Shown here: positions 40,179 to 52,010 of the stretch, piece by piece
Layout: each line of letters begins with the position of its first letter
Numbering within the stretch: position 1 is the stretch's first letter
Program-made: the position numbers and the translations under genes
Notes under the pieces: generated by a model
What the model was told of the DNA's origin: nothing
What the model saw: the letters and a program-made list of their open reading frames with translations, nothing else
Database searches by the model: none
DNA from: Nematopogon swammerdamellus
Taxonomy: Eukaryota; Arthropoda; Insecta; Lepidoptera; Adelidae
Direction: 5' to 3'
NCBI GenBank assembly: GCA_946902875.1
Contig: OX336340.1
Coordinates: 7,771,739 to 7,835,738 of the forward strand
Length of the DNA: 64,000 bases

Positions 40179-43100
40179 GTAATGGAATCAAGTGAATGCT
40201 CTTCTTATTATATGAAAAGAAAGTGTCAAGCCGGCACAAGTTGCGTGGTCATCGACCTCCAGCGATAACTTGAGCAGAGCTACCGGAAGGAGGGAAAAGA
40301 CAAAGAGTTCGAGAGGATGGAACTGGAATAAATAACTTATAGTAAGTCTGTCAACTGCGAACACTTTTCGGTCAGTTTTCTTTGTTGTTTTTATGTAATT
40401 GATAGAATAATTAGTTTTCTTTCAATAGTGTGCAATAAAGTGTTAAATGTGTAAATAAACTGATAATTGTCATATTTGTAACCCAGAGCGCTCTGTGTGT
40501 GAACAGGATGTCATTAACATTTCAACCAACTCAAAAAAAAATCTACACACAGTGATGTACATAGAGCTTACTGTACTTTGCGGCCACTCAGCGATCGAAC
40601 ACATGTCGATATTGACAGCCAATGATAGCGCGCAAACATGTCGATATCCTTTGACATGAGCGGTAAACCTCAGCATAATGCAGCGACACGGCAGATGTTC
40701 GATTGCCCATGCAGCCATTTCTTCTCTAATCTGTGTTGGTATCCAACCCAACGTCTACGAACGCATACAACTTGTATCAGAAGTCTCAAAGTACGCGCAT
40801 TGATAACGACGTGTGAGTCCATAGTTGAACACATTTCGTTGTGCACACAAAAAATGACTTTTCAGCTGCCGGACGAGTTGATGTCTCTTCTACAGTTTTG
40901 AATGTTTTGGGAAAAGAGGACACGCCCCCTCTCACCTCGTTTCGGCTGAGCTGCTCTTACAGCCCTCAACCTTATCTCTTCATCCGGAGTGCGGATCGCT
41001 CGGCGTCATTTTGGATGTTTTAAACTGACACAACTTGACTGATTCGTATTTACCAAGTTATTGTATATAATATGTTGTAAAGTAAAAAAAATGTGTGTGA
41101 ATTGTAAAAAGAAAGTTGGCTGCAAAACTCTAAAAATATGTATTGTATATATTCATTGCACTCAAATAAAGTATGGGCAAAAGGTAACAATTATGTCTCT
41201 AGACATTTTCAGACAAGAGTACCTTTGGTTTGGGGTATGATAACTGCTAGGTGAGTGGCGGAAAGAAATATACCTATTATGACAAAGGTACTGAAACACA
41301 AAAGGCAAGATTATACCTATATACCAGATGTATACCACAACAAGTAAGACTAAATATACCTAATCTTTACATAATATATATATTTACTAACTCTGAACAT
41401 GAGAGACATCGTTTTGAATCAGAAAGTTACGAGAACAAGGAGTGCTTCTTTAGAAAAATTTTGAAAGTGTGAATGAATGGAACAAGAGAAACAGAGATTG
41501 ACAGGGAGCTAGATCCACAGACGAGCTGCGTGTGCATGTATCATGAATGAGTCGGAATATGATGTAGTGGAATGGGAAGGAATAGTAATTATTCAACACC
41601 AAGCTATCGTTTGACCTTAACGATAGCCCGTGGCAACTGAGGGAGGAAAATCGATCACTTAGGTGTTTAGGAGCATTCGTATGGAATAGTATGCAGTAGA
41701 TAAGTGATAGGACATTACTATTCCTGCAAAGACGGACATCGAGCCACTGGAAACGATTTACAAAATCAGATTATATGATCAAACTTGCGCAAACCAAAGA
41801 TATATCGGATGCACAAGTTGAGAAATATATACATTTCATATTATGTAGGTTACGAATAAAGTTATTCGTAATATGTTGGCATGTTTACAAATTCATGCAT
41901 TTTCGAAAAGATAACAAGAAACTGTAAGTTTCGCTAAACTAAATTGATCGAATAAGAAAAGCTTCTTGGGAAAAAATATATTTCGCCCTCACAAATATTA
42001 GTCAGTCATTACTAGGTAATTAAAATCAACAATACGATTCGATTTAGAATGTTCATGTAAAGATAGCATTCTTATTGTTTACCACTTGTGAAGAGCTTTA
42101 AAGGGACGGAGGTATGGAAATATGCAAATGCCTAGATCTGAGACCTAGTTAGAACTTGTAGAGGTGGTCTAAGAAAAGTTCACAAATACTAAATTAAAAG
42201 CATCACTGTTTACTTTCGAAGACTCACTCACGTATAATCAGTCTGATACAAATTGAGTGTATGTGAAGTGTTTGTAATGAAAGCAAATGTATGCAAAAAT
42301 CAAAACCAAAATCAAAATTATTTATTGCATATTTGTAGCATTTTATATTTCCATATTTGTTATATGGGTTTTTAAATTACCGTGGTTGTAAGACATTATT
42401 TTGTTAGTTAAACAGTATAGCTAAAAAAAATTGCCCATTTCGAAACAATCTTAAATAATAGGTATACATAATTAAACTAATTATATAAAAAACTATATCA
42501 AATGTAGGCGATTCATGTCTATGTCTGTCTTCTGATACAATGTATCAAGATAAAACTAATTCAAAAACAATATAAAAATAGTACTTATAATTAATACAAA
42601 TATACAGCTTATGCCATTTTTTTTAATATTTATAAATATATATTCATCATTACTTTCATAATTATCATTATTCATTCTGAACTAGTCACAGCCTCCTTAT
42701 TATTAAAACTACCTCTAAATTTATTCAAACTATGGCAAAAATATAGAAACATTAGTTAGTGGGATCTATTTCCATGAGAGTGAGTCCTTTCAATGAAGCC
42801 AAACGGCTGTGGCAGATATGTACGTACAAGTTATGCAGATGTATGTACCTACGAGTCTGTATGGGTGAGAGACGAGCAGAGAAGCCTACAAGGCATTTCG
42901 GTCGATTCGATGGCTCTGAACATTGCGTACAGCTAGCAACTAAATGAAACTTACGTCCTATTTTAAAGGTATTCTTACGTATTTTTATTTAGTTTTATGG
43001 CTTGTAATTTATTTAAAATTTAACATTAAATTTATTTAATAGGCGAGATAATGGAGAATTGACATATTATTACTTGTAAACAAAACGCAATTGTCTAAAA

Positions 43101-43490
43101 AAGCTAAAAGTAAAAACTTGAATAATGAATAGTTTTTAAATGTGCAGAAATAGGTTTAAAAGATTGGTGGTAAGTAAGAGAATAAAGGTAACTGCCGAAA
43201 AGTGTTGTCCCTTTAGACAATTTACCCAACTGTACGTTGAGTGAAAGCCGTCACTTCGGCCGCTCGGCGCGGGTTGAAGGGTTCTGTAGCCAGCGAGATA
43301 GTTACACCGCCTCCCCCGCCCCTCCCACCCAACCGGCTCTTCGGTCACAGCCTTCTGTGGAAGCTGCAGGATCAGAGCTAGTGTCTATGGGAGCACGTGC
43401 GAGCGAAGCGACGCGCGATGCGGGCGGCGGTGTACAAAGTGGAGAAAGAGTGGTAATTTAATCAAATATTTAGAAAGAATTCATGCACAA
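40179..43490. other. Long unique AT-rich stretch without recognised genes
   Basis: Several 60-94-codon frames (near 40.5-41.0 kb and 42.76-42.95 kb) lack domains and splice context. A mixed-composition block at 40.5-41.0 kb could be an old transposon. GC-richer patch with GCGAGCGAAGCGACGCGCGA at 43.4 kb. Confidence 0.35.
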
Positions 43491-43494
43491 ACTT

Positions 43495-43700
43495 CGTGTT
43501 CATTGTCGCGACATGTGGCATCGTTGCCCATGGACATTCTGTGATCCACGAGGATTGCGAATGCCATGCCGGCCTGACAGGAGCCTTTTCACGACCCTTT
43601 TGAAAAACCCCAGGCTATAAGTACTCGTAGTGCGGAGGTGGAATGGGGACGACGGAATCGCGTTAAACGGCTGCTCCGAATACTCCCCGTGACATAGACG
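43495..43700 (-). mobile_element. LINE-C 3' fragment with coding tail
   Basis: Minus strand: PSSPFHLRTTSTYSLGFFKR, VVKRLLSGRHGIRN, then the 3' UTR block GCATTCGCAATCC...CCACATGTCGCGAC. Parallels the insert at 1.4-1.8 kb. Confidence 0.75.
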
Positions 43701-44900
43701 ATAGAACACACTTAGGCCTCCATAGGACGTAATGCGCTCAGCGGAATCCTCATTCCTCATTCAGCGGGGACAAGGCAGCCAGTGGACAAAGAGAGCGCGA
43801 TACAGTTTCCTCTTTAAGAAGCGGGATGGAATAGTCTCAAGGCGCATGTGACAAAATGACGGAGAAGCTATTTTCGAGCAAATCTTTTATTTTGATTTGT
43901 ATGAAATAGTGGGTTTTATAGGTCTGCATCAATCCTGCGGTACTGATTACCTGCCCAGTAGCCACTTATGATATTGTATAGGTATCACAAAAAAAAAAAA
44001 TTGGAACTTAACCGTATCTTCATCTTCTGTGGCGCGCTTAAGTGTACCCGTTAATGCTTTCGCACAGCCCGAGTAAAATATGTATCGCCAGAAATGGAGA
44101 TGAGCCTAGTTCTGGGGAGTAGGGAATGGGGAGGCGGGGACAGCCGGGTACTCTCGCTATTTGGGTCAAGTACGGAAGTAAGGAACCACTCTCCTGTGCA
44201 ATTAAACAAATGTGGAAAATATACTCGCAGTTCAAATGGAAACCGGGGTTCATCACTATTATTTACAAAAAAAAAAACAGTGTGTCCATAAATTGACAAT
44301 TTATATATATATATTCATAAATTAAAGTGTTCAGTTTCTGGTACTTACCTCTAGTGGCTGTTTACTTGGTGCTCCAAAAATATAAATATTCATACATACG
44401 CTGAACTAAATTTTACATACATATTCATGTACGCGTTAATTAAATTATATATACATATTCATACGTTTCAGTGTTTCCTTTTTCATGTAATAATCCGAAA
44501 TACAGACCGACTGGTTTCATGTGTAACATTGACTTAAAGTGAAATGTTATGTTGGGAAAACGCCACCTCGGATGAGTTACGAAGACTTGCTTAATTCTTC
44601 ATTTAATAATGACGTAAGCTAAAACAAATTGTTCAAAAATCGAAGAGCCAGGTTGTGTTCCATGTTCATTACGAGATAACGGTCGAATAATTAAAAAATA
44701 CAAAGAGGACATTTCAAAGGGACCCACAAGAAAGACTACAAGCGGCCGGAAAAAGTTTTGCCTCCGGCTATTGTGTTGAGGCGGGTGGTTGCGGGTGTGT
44801 GGAGAGAAGAGGGTAGCCTCGAGGGAGCAACTTGGAAACTAACCCCACGAACAATTTGTAAGGTGGTAAAACGAATATCTTTTTCGTAGTAGCCGCATCT
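43701..44900. other. No gene recognised
   Basis: Unique DNA with small frames only; (AT)n-rich patches near 44.3-44.5 kb. Confidence 0.35.
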
Positions 44901-44939
44901 GTTAGAAGCATTCTTACTCTACGTAAGAATGCTTCTAAC
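44901..44939. repeat. Perfect 17-bp-arm hairpin
   Basis: GTTAGAAGCATTCTTAC and its inverse, 5-nt loop TCTAC. Confidence 0.9.
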
Positions 44940-45167
44940 ACTGACGAATATCACGATGTTATGACAGATGTAGGAGTAGAAAGATGATAATTAGCTAGGT
45001 ATGTACTTTTAGCTAACACCAGATATTAAAATGCGTCGGCACAATTGCCTGGCGTTTGACAAAATACTGTGTTTCGGTATTGCAATCTGGGTATTGCATA
45101 CCGAAACAAAGTCTTACGAAAATTCAAATATCTATAACCAAATAATTAAACGTTCTTACGAATATGT

Positions 45168-45215
45168 TAGGGTTCCGTACCAAAAATAGTACAAAGGAAC
45201 TCTTATGGTATTTTT
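45168..45215. mobile_element. MITE-M end fragment
   Basis: TTAGGGTTCCGTACCAAAAA then GGAACTCTTATGG: diverged left end of MITE-M. Confidence 0.45.
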
Positions 45216-45283
45216 TCCGCTTGATTGTAAATAACCAAATAAAATAAATGAAATAAAAACACAATAAGGTAGAAACGAATTAC

Positions 45284-45346
45284 CTCGTGTTATGCTTGCG
45301 CGGCCTAGCAACATCAAGTGGAGCAGCGATGTGTCCAGATACTCAC
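45284..45346 (-). other. Candidate internal exon, 63 bp
   Basis: On the minus strand a good acceptor (TTTTTCTTCTTTCCAG) precedes 63 bases followed by GTAATT. Only one frame is open, reading EYLDTSLLHLMLLGRASITR; the length is a multiple of three. The first bases GTGAGTAT also look like a strong donor after CCAG, so the site could instead be a donor ending an upstream exon. No family recognised. Confidence 0.3.
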
Positions 45347-45689
45347 CTGGAAAGAAGAAAAATGTGGATTAAGAAAATGTTATATCGTCAAAAAATACTA
45401 TTCGAAATTGCCACTCTTGTACTCTGACAATATTATTACTACACTTACGCGCTACACCTGCTACACTTAATCAAGGCAGGCATAGTAGTTACGGATTAGT
45501 AATAAATTGAGGTCGTCGAACCGATTGCTCCAATTAATATCACAACTGGGTACTTATGGCAAACGTTACTGGATGGAACCTATAAGAAGATTGATTTTCA
45601 GTACGAACGAACATTTTTTTTACAAAATAACGCTCACGATCAAAGGAAAAAATATCAGATACGTTTCGGGCGGCATTTCAACTGTGCGG

Positions 45690-46180
45690 TGAGCGGCGCG
45701 CGGCCCCGAGACATCACACGGCAACCCGCTTGTTTGACGTTACGTGCCTAACGTGAAAATTAAATACGTCGAAATCTCTACATTTTCAAAAATTGCGATC
45801 AAACACGTTATCGAGGTAGAGCAGCGCGCTGGGGGCGCGGCGCGGGTTGGAGCCGCCGGCGGGGGCGGTGCGCGGGGGCGAGGGGGCCTGTGCACTGACG
45901 TCACAAGCGCCCCGTGACGTCATCGCTCCCTCCTCCGCTCTGCAGCGGACGTCGACCGAACCTCCACCGAATCCAACCGTAACCATAACGGCCTATGTGT
46001 CTCACCACTTGATGTTAATATCGAAATCTATACCATATACAAACAAGGTCTGTTTTTCCACAACAGGTCGCGAGGGCAGCGCGCCGGGGGCTGCTCCGCT
46101 CGGCCACGGTGGACTTCTTCGAGTGACTCTCGGAATTACTGCAACGGTTGAAATGTGGGTCTCGGCGGAGCAGGTAGCTA
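45690..46180. promoter_or_regulatory. GC island 2 with paired CRE palindromes
   Basis: GC-rich 45690-45720 and 45820-45960. TGACGTCA at 45896-45903 and again at 45915-45922, 19 bp apart, in GC context (CTGCAGCGGACGTCGACC follows). Typical CREB/ATF-site promoter architecture; gene not identified. Confidence 0.45.
46067..46173 (+). other. Weak exon candidate, 107 bp
   Basis: Flanked by TTTTTCCACAACAG and GTAGCT. One frame is open (REGSAPGAAPLGHGGLLRVT, LGITATVEMWVSAEQ). Near the CRE-bearing island. May be UTR or chance. Confidence 0.25.
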
Positions 46181-47344
46181 CGACATTTATTAATGTACGT
46201 ACATAGTTGTATAAATAATTTTTGAAGTGCTAATATTTTTGATTTTTTTGAATGAATAAAAATTGATTCTTTACTCAACAATAAATAATAACTTTTATTT
46301 TTAACCATATCATTTCATTATGCTATTAGAGTAAGTAAGAGCACTATGTATAAGAGGTGAAATATTGTTTGAAGTTTTCATAAAAACTCACAGGAAAACT
46401 GTTTATTTTGACAAGTAACATCACCATTAAATATGTTTGAATGCCATAATCCATCATTCGGAACTACCCGATAGAGTTAACAGTTCATAGATTCTACAAA
46501 TCGACACAGATGTGAGTCCAATACAAAACAATGTGTGGATAAATAAGTGAATGTAATAAGAAAGTGCTAAATTGTGACCATCAATCATGAATTTCCTTAT
46601 TTTCCTTATTGATGATCAGTCCGTCACGAGACTTGGATTATTTATGAAACCACTAAATGTCAATCAAGACTCCGAGTTATATTAAAGTTTGACGGATTCT
46701 AAAACTTTCGGGTGGAAAAAACCAGGTTTCGGATATTAATTTTCACGTGAAATGTAGTAAATCTGGAGTAATTAACCTGCGAGCAGAATAAAAAAAACTT
46801 ATTTGACAAACATCGAGGAAACCTTTAAAACATTATTGTAGTAAATACTTAAAAAAAAAAAATTCCATAAAAAAAAAAATACTTACAATAAACATTATCA
46901 AATAGTACTCAAGAAAATGAGTTTCTTTTGTCACCACCATCACAACCTATGACCTATACCAGTAATCTAGTGCACGAATCTTTCACTTGTTTGATAATCT
47001 GATCCTTTTTCAGGTATTGACTTGTATGGATAGAATTACCACCTAGGCTAAGTCACACGCAGCGAGAACTAAGTTGTGCTACGGGTTAGTTTACTTAGGT
47101 AGCAGCACCCTCCACAGATAGCTTAATTTTAATTGTAAATACTTTATTTCGTTTCATTTCTGTGTTTGAAAGCAGGTGCTTATTTCTTCTTATTCTTCAG
47201 CAGTCGGTCTGTGTAAATCGTTTAATAAACTAATAAATGAAATGTAGTGTTTGTATGAAATTTGTATTTGTATTTCATTTCATTTCATTTATTCATTTCC
47301 GTCTTAGGTACCATATGTACACTTGAGTGAGTATATTATTATCT
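46181..47344. other. No gene recognised
   Basis: AT-rich. Near 46685, AAGTTTGACGGATTCTAAAA resembles the motif near 24280. Confidence 0.35.
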
Positions 47345-47425
47345 TCAAAATTTTAAACCATGGCGGCCTGAGTTTTTGAGAAAAAGGTCACGCAAAGCGA
47401 AGCCGCCGGCAAAAGCTTAAAAAAT
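47345..47425 (+). mobile_element. Decayed Helitron 3' end
   Basis: GTCACGCAAAGCGAAGCCGC then CGGCAAAAGCTTA: the family signature with the terminal CTAG lost. Confidence 0.4.
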
Positions 47426-47439
47426 AAAATAAAGTAGGG

Positions 47440-47670
47440 ATGCACGGGCTGAAGAACACATCTGACGTTGCACTGACGTTAAATGCACATTGCCCGTCCC
47501 CGCCCATAGCGCACAGTGGGCGTGTGGCGCTGCGGCCGCGTCGGAGGCCTCGCTTCCGGTACACGGCGGCGGCGCCGCCACCCCCCTTCCTCCCTGCCGA
47601 GCCTCCGCCGCGACTCCCGCCAACATCACCGAGCGGGGGACGCCACGCGCGATAGCCCCGATACCTGCCG
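47440..47670. promoter_or_regulatory. GC island 3
   Basis: GC-rich block (GGCGGCGGCGCCGCCACC; CGCCGCGACTCCCGCC) in AT-rich DNA; overlapping frames on all strands are composition artefacts. Promoter or exon of an unknown gene is possible. Confidence 0.35.
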
Positions 47671-47939
47671 GATCGGAACACTTCGACCAATTTGTATTTT
47701 GGTAAAGTTCTTAGGTTGATAAAAGTATACTTACATTTATATACTTACAGAATTACAAATGAATTGTGTACGTAATTAGAAGCTTTGAACACACCTAGGT
47801 GATTAAAAAATAAATTAAATTATAACAACGATTAGTAAGTAATATTTTATGTTTATGTTAGTACTAAGTACGTACTCGCTTTATATATATTTTTAATTAG
47901 AAAAAATGCTAATCGAAAATCATTGGAATAAATACATCC

Positions 47940-48100
47940 CGACCAGGATTTGAACCTTCCGGACCATAATGTTGAATTTGCAAAATGTTGAATTCTTATC
48001 ATGTTGAATTCGCAAAATGTTAAATCCCAAAACGTTGAATTGAACATGGGTCTCTGGCTTGAGCCGCCAACGCGATAACCAACTACACCACCGGGCCGTT
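47940..48100 (-). mobile_element. tRNA-derived SINE (SINE-C) with repeated box-B-like ladder
   Basis: Minus strand: box A TGGTGTAGTTGG (48079-48090), then CGCGTTGGCGGCTCAAGCC, box B GTTCAATTC (48037-48045), a ladder of ~16-bp GAATTCAACAT-type repeats, and a second perfect box B GGTTCAAATCC (47946-47956). Not foldable as a tRNA gene. Confidence 0.6.
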
Positions 48101-48403
48101 AAATAATTATTATCTCCAAATTTTCGACCTATTGCACCTTCATGAATGATGTCGCATAATTTTTGCAATCAGTCAATTAGTAAGTAATTTTTCCTCATAT
48201 GTAATAAGCTGACCTAATTAAACCTAAACTTATCGATATCAGTCGGCCTAGGCAAGCGTTTAAATGTACAATCGGTCGCCGAAATGTATAGGTACACTTG
48301 ACACAAGTAGATTATAAGATACATACGAATCGTCTGTACATCTCATAAAGTCTTTGTCTGTCCGTTTGTCGTTCCACCGGAGAATTAGTCTATGTATGTA
48401 GAT

Positions 48404-48701
48404 TAGGCTTGCCAAATCTGATGTTAGCCTTCCAGGGACATATCTGCCACTGCAGTTCTTCATAAATATGGTGGAGAAAGAAAAGATCAATATTTTTCTG
48501 CTATAATTTTAATGGCGAACTTTTAGCGCGATCAACTTTAGTAAGCAACACTACAATAAAATGAAAGAAGGAAATAGCTAATTTGAGCACTATAACAGCA
48601 TCTGTACTCTTCCCGGGAGTAAATGTCCCTTCGCCCGGGACACGGGACATTGTAGCCTAGCCCGGGATAATCCCGGAAATCCCGGTCACCTGGCAAGCCT
48701 A
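48404..48701. mobile_element. hAT-type MITE, 298 bp
   Basis: Termini TAGGCTTGCCA and its inverse, flanked by the exact 8-bp duplication ATGTAGAT (48396-48403 and 48702-48709). The right half is packed with CCCGGG/TCCCGG palindromic motifs (48617-48688). Confidence 0.88.
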
Positions 48702-48954
48702 ATGTAGATACGGGAGCATAATTCGCTCTATCAACATTGTGGCACAGGAACATTGTTCCACTCTCAGTTGACCAACTTTGCCCCCGACAGGAATACAGAC
48801 TACACGGCTCCTCTCCTCCTCTACATATATATACAGACAAATAGAGGAACAGTTCTACCCACAGAACATAAAAACTAATAGAAATAGCAAGTGGGAGGTA
48901 TCCGCGTATCACAAGTAAGCATAATACCGAGCACTTCACTCCCCTTTCGTCACT

Positions 48955-48992
48955 GTCCAGCATCCACACGTTGGCCAAGTAAGGCAAACATT
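48955..48992 (-). mobile_element. LINE-D fragment, inverted
   Basis: Inverse of 49040-49077 (CCACACGTTGGCCAAGTAAG versus CTTGCTTAGCCAACGTGTGG). Head-to-head with the next LINE-D copy. Confidence 0.65.
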
Positions 48993-49024
48993 TTAGCTCT
49001 ACCTCATTCTAACTAAGCAATTAA

Positions 49025-49330
49025 AGAGAGATGAAACTAAAACGTTTGCCTTGCTTAGCCAACGTGTGGATCCGGTTAAAAACGATAGCCGTACAAAGAA
49101 TTTATCTAGCTAGAGTGTGGAACTGTCTTCCGGCGAGTGTATTTCCTGAATCCTTTAACCTGGGTGTCTTCAAGCGTCGTATTAACGGGCTAGACAGCCT
49201 AGCAGCAGTCCGCAAATCTGCTGGCATGGCACCTAACTGAGCGTGGTTTCGCGAGGAGACGTGATTTTGGCTCTGTCGACTGCACCATTGGTCTCTCGGC
49301 ACAGCTACCCATTCTGGTTTACATAAAAAA
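49025..49330 (+). mobile_element. LINE-D 3' end with RT C-terminus
   Basis: Frame 49031-49240 encodes ANVWIRLKTIAVQRIYLARV, WNCLPASVFPESFNLGVFKR, RINGLDSLAAVRKSAGMAPN then stop: the C-terminal tail typical of CR1/Jockey-type RTs. The 3' UTR has TGAGCGTGGTTTCGCGAGGA, GTCGACTGCACCATTGGTCT and CTGGTTTACATAAAAAAA. Confidence 0.8.
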
Positions 49331-49694
49331 AATCTAACTTAAAGGTATCAAAACCTCACATATTGTGTATACGGAGTTGGGAGTTTGCTTACACTAGTGT
49401 TATTTTACAAATAAGTCATATCGTGCTATTTCTACTCGTTTGTGTGTTCTTTGGTTCTTCCCCTTCCATGCCCCTCGCCCACCCCACTCCACTAGCTACG
49501 TGAATGCACTGCAAGTTGCAACGCACCCCAGCGGAGCGTGGCAGCTCAGATTTAAAATAAAAAAAAAATAAAAAAAAACTAAGCGCACTCTTTGTTATGC
49601 AGATCCGAGCAAATTTGCTCGTGATCCCCTACAGTGCAGCTATGCCTACAGTGTTGCTTTTTCAGAGAATTGGCACTGGAACTGTGCATTTCCA

Positions 49695-49905
49695 TTTTTT
49701 TTTTATGTAAGCTGACACGGTTGGCTACTTTACTTCATTTACAACATTCGTGATGTCAGCCTATAACACCGGGTGAACTAGGTGCCATGTCAGTGCTTCC
49801 CTTCATTTTATGTCGGCTACACCGAACTGGACAGAAAACACGAACTATTTACATAGCCGTTTCGACCGACGCGACGTTTTATTCAGTGCGGTGGTACCAA
49901 TAATT
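49695..49905 (-). mobile_element. SINE-A 3' two-thirds
   Basis: T-run, ATGTAAGCTGACACGGTTGG, GTGATGTCAGCCTATAACAC, through GTGCGGTGGTACCA of the central domain. Confidence 0.82.
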
Positions 49906-50473
49906 AAGTGTAGCAGACTTATCCTCTGATTTCGATTTTGCAATACAGCAAAACTTTAAAATTCTCGATTTTTTTTTGTCTTAGAACGTTTATCATTCAT
50001 TACCATAGTTAATATCATATCAAGTTTGGTTTAGTTTCGTTACTGATTTTGTTGTTATGTTGATTTATGTGGTGCACATAGAGGATGAAATTTGGAAATG
50101 TGCCGAATGCAATTTCTTCTCGTCGACCTTGCACACAACACTTTGAGTATGTAACATTATTATGTATACACGTTGCGGCGAATTTTGAAATATATATATA
50201 ATAATTTTTAATCATGAAAACTAATACATTTTCAGGCCTACTTACAATTTCTACTTTTATCTTCTAGCTGCTTACTCTTTTATAGGAAAAATATGAACAA
50301 GCTAGTAACCGAATTTATAGTCTAGTTCCGTGGCATATTTCACATTTATGTCATCCGTTCCGAAATCGGCCCTGTATTCTGTGCTTACGAGCGACTGCTC
50401 TTAGCCGCTAAGGCGAAATGATACCTGGACGTCCATATCTGACTAGGTATCATTTTATATTTTTCTTTAACAT
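49906..50473. other. No gene recognised
   Basis: AT-rich; hairpin AAATGATACCT...AGGTATCATTT at 50417-50457. Confidence 0.35.
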
Positions 50474-50838
50474 CCGTCCAGTTCAGTGTCGCCGGCACTG
50501 ATGGTTAAGCAACGCTGGACCGGTCAGTACTTGGATGGGTGACCGCTCGACCGTTGGAGGCTGGCCGTGGTTCGGATCCCACATAAAACTGTAGGTCCCT
50601 TCCCATCTTACCTTACTAGGTGGTAGGGTTCAACCCGCCCGGGTTGGTACCACCGCACTGAATGAAAGGTCGGTCAAAACGGCTATGTAAATAGTTTGTG
50701 TTTTCCGTCCAGTTCAGTGTAGCCGGCACTACCGAAGGGAAGCACTGACTTGGCACCTAGTTCACCCGGTGTTATGGGCTGACATTACGGATGTTGTAGG
50801 TGATGTAGCCAACCGTGTCAGTTTCCATAAAAAAAAAA
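50474..50838 (+). mobile_element. SINE-A lacking the tRNA-like head
   Basis: The 5S-like segment (GGTTAAGCAACGCTGGACCG, CAGTACTTGGATGGGTGACC) at about 50502-50546 is preceded not by the tRNA-like head but by a stray piece of SINE-A 3' region (CCGTCCAGTTCAGTGTCGCC, 50475-50496). The rest is complete to CAGTTTCCATAAAAAAAA. The best-preserved 3' part in the window. Confidence 0.87.
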
Positions 50839-51540
50839 ACAAAAATCATAAATAATATAAGAATAATCGAAAACTTAACAAGGAACCCATTTAAAATTAA
50901 AACTCACAAAAGTTGGTCATTGCCTTTGACATTCAGGCCTTAAACTAAATTGAAAAACTTTCAGGCGCGATTACTCCCACAACATAATTAGAGCGGTGTT
51001 TTATTTTTATTGAATTATATTGACTAGTTAATTGTCGAACAATAAAAAAAAATTAGAGTGCTGTGAGAGATACCTACGCTAAAATATGCTTTGGCAATAA
51101 CACCTCTAACGCACCACATATCCAGCGATCAAACAAAAGTTTTGCTTTGTGCAGAGATTTCTTGGCGGGTGAGCCAATTTGAGATATTTTTCTCAGGTCT
51201 CATGTTAGCTCAGGCGCGCGAAATTAAAACACTAATCAGAGCCCGCGCGTAAGATTGTATTTATTTTTAATTATTTATTTGTTTATTCAGGAATCACAAA
51301 CAGTTACATACATGTAGTAGTTATAAAGAGTAAATAATTTAAGTTAATTAGGTATGTAACCGGCGACGAAGTGGTAAGTATAATGATAGGCGATATCTAC
51401 GAAGATATACACGAATGTGTATAAAATTGACAATGTTTGTGAAGCAATACCTACGTTAGTGACGCACAAGCATTTGTCAAGTTACCAAAGAAGAGAAAAA
51501 AAAAGACAGTTAAATGAGAGCGCAAAGAAATAATTCGCGG
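50839..51540. other. No gene recognised
   Basis: AT-rich unique DNA. Confidence 0.35.
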
Positions 51541-51544
51541 CTTC

Positions 51545-51835
51545 ACTTCGCGGTGGCGCAATAACTACACCTGCTGCTTCAACGTTCGAAACCGGTGTAA
51601 AACTGAGCAGGTCCCTTCCCTTGCCCCTTACTAGGTGGTAGGCTGAAATTGTAGCCGATGGCCGCATAGCAGCCTCGGTTGTGTTCTCGTCTAGTCCAGT
51701 ATAGTCAGAAATCCAGGGAAGTCTCGGGTATGGCAACTACCTTCTCGGAGGTGATAATGGCTGGTCGGAGCAGGTGCTTTGGCATCTCCGAATCAGCCAC
51801 CCATATCGAATTACATAAAAAAGTCTATAATCATG
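51545..51835 (+). mobile_element. SINE-B, head mostly missing
   Basis: CTACACCTGCTGCTTC, TTCCCTTGCCCCTTACTAGG, GCCGCATAGCAGCCTCGGTT, CTTCTCGGAGGTGATAATGG and TGGTCGGAGCAGGTGC to a short A tail. Same plan as 14.14-14.54 kb, opposite strand. Confidence 0.82.
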
Positions 51836-51839
51836 CTTA

Positions 51840-52010
51840 GACGTGCCAGAATACGTTAGTGAAAACTCCACTTTGTCGTGTCGGTTACACTGAAATGGCA
51901 GAAAAAAAAATTTCATAGTCGGGTCCACCCACCTTTCAGTGTAGTGATATTAATCCGGCTGGGCTTAGCCCTATATCGCCAAATAAGGTGGCTTATAAGG
52001 AAGGGACGTA
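51840..52010 (-). mobile_element. Diverged SINE-A-like fragment
   Basis: TGTCGGTTACACTGAAATGG, CACCCACCTTTCAGTGTAGT and GGCTGGGCTTAGCCC follow the order of the inverted SINE-A, with many changes. Confidence 0.4.
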
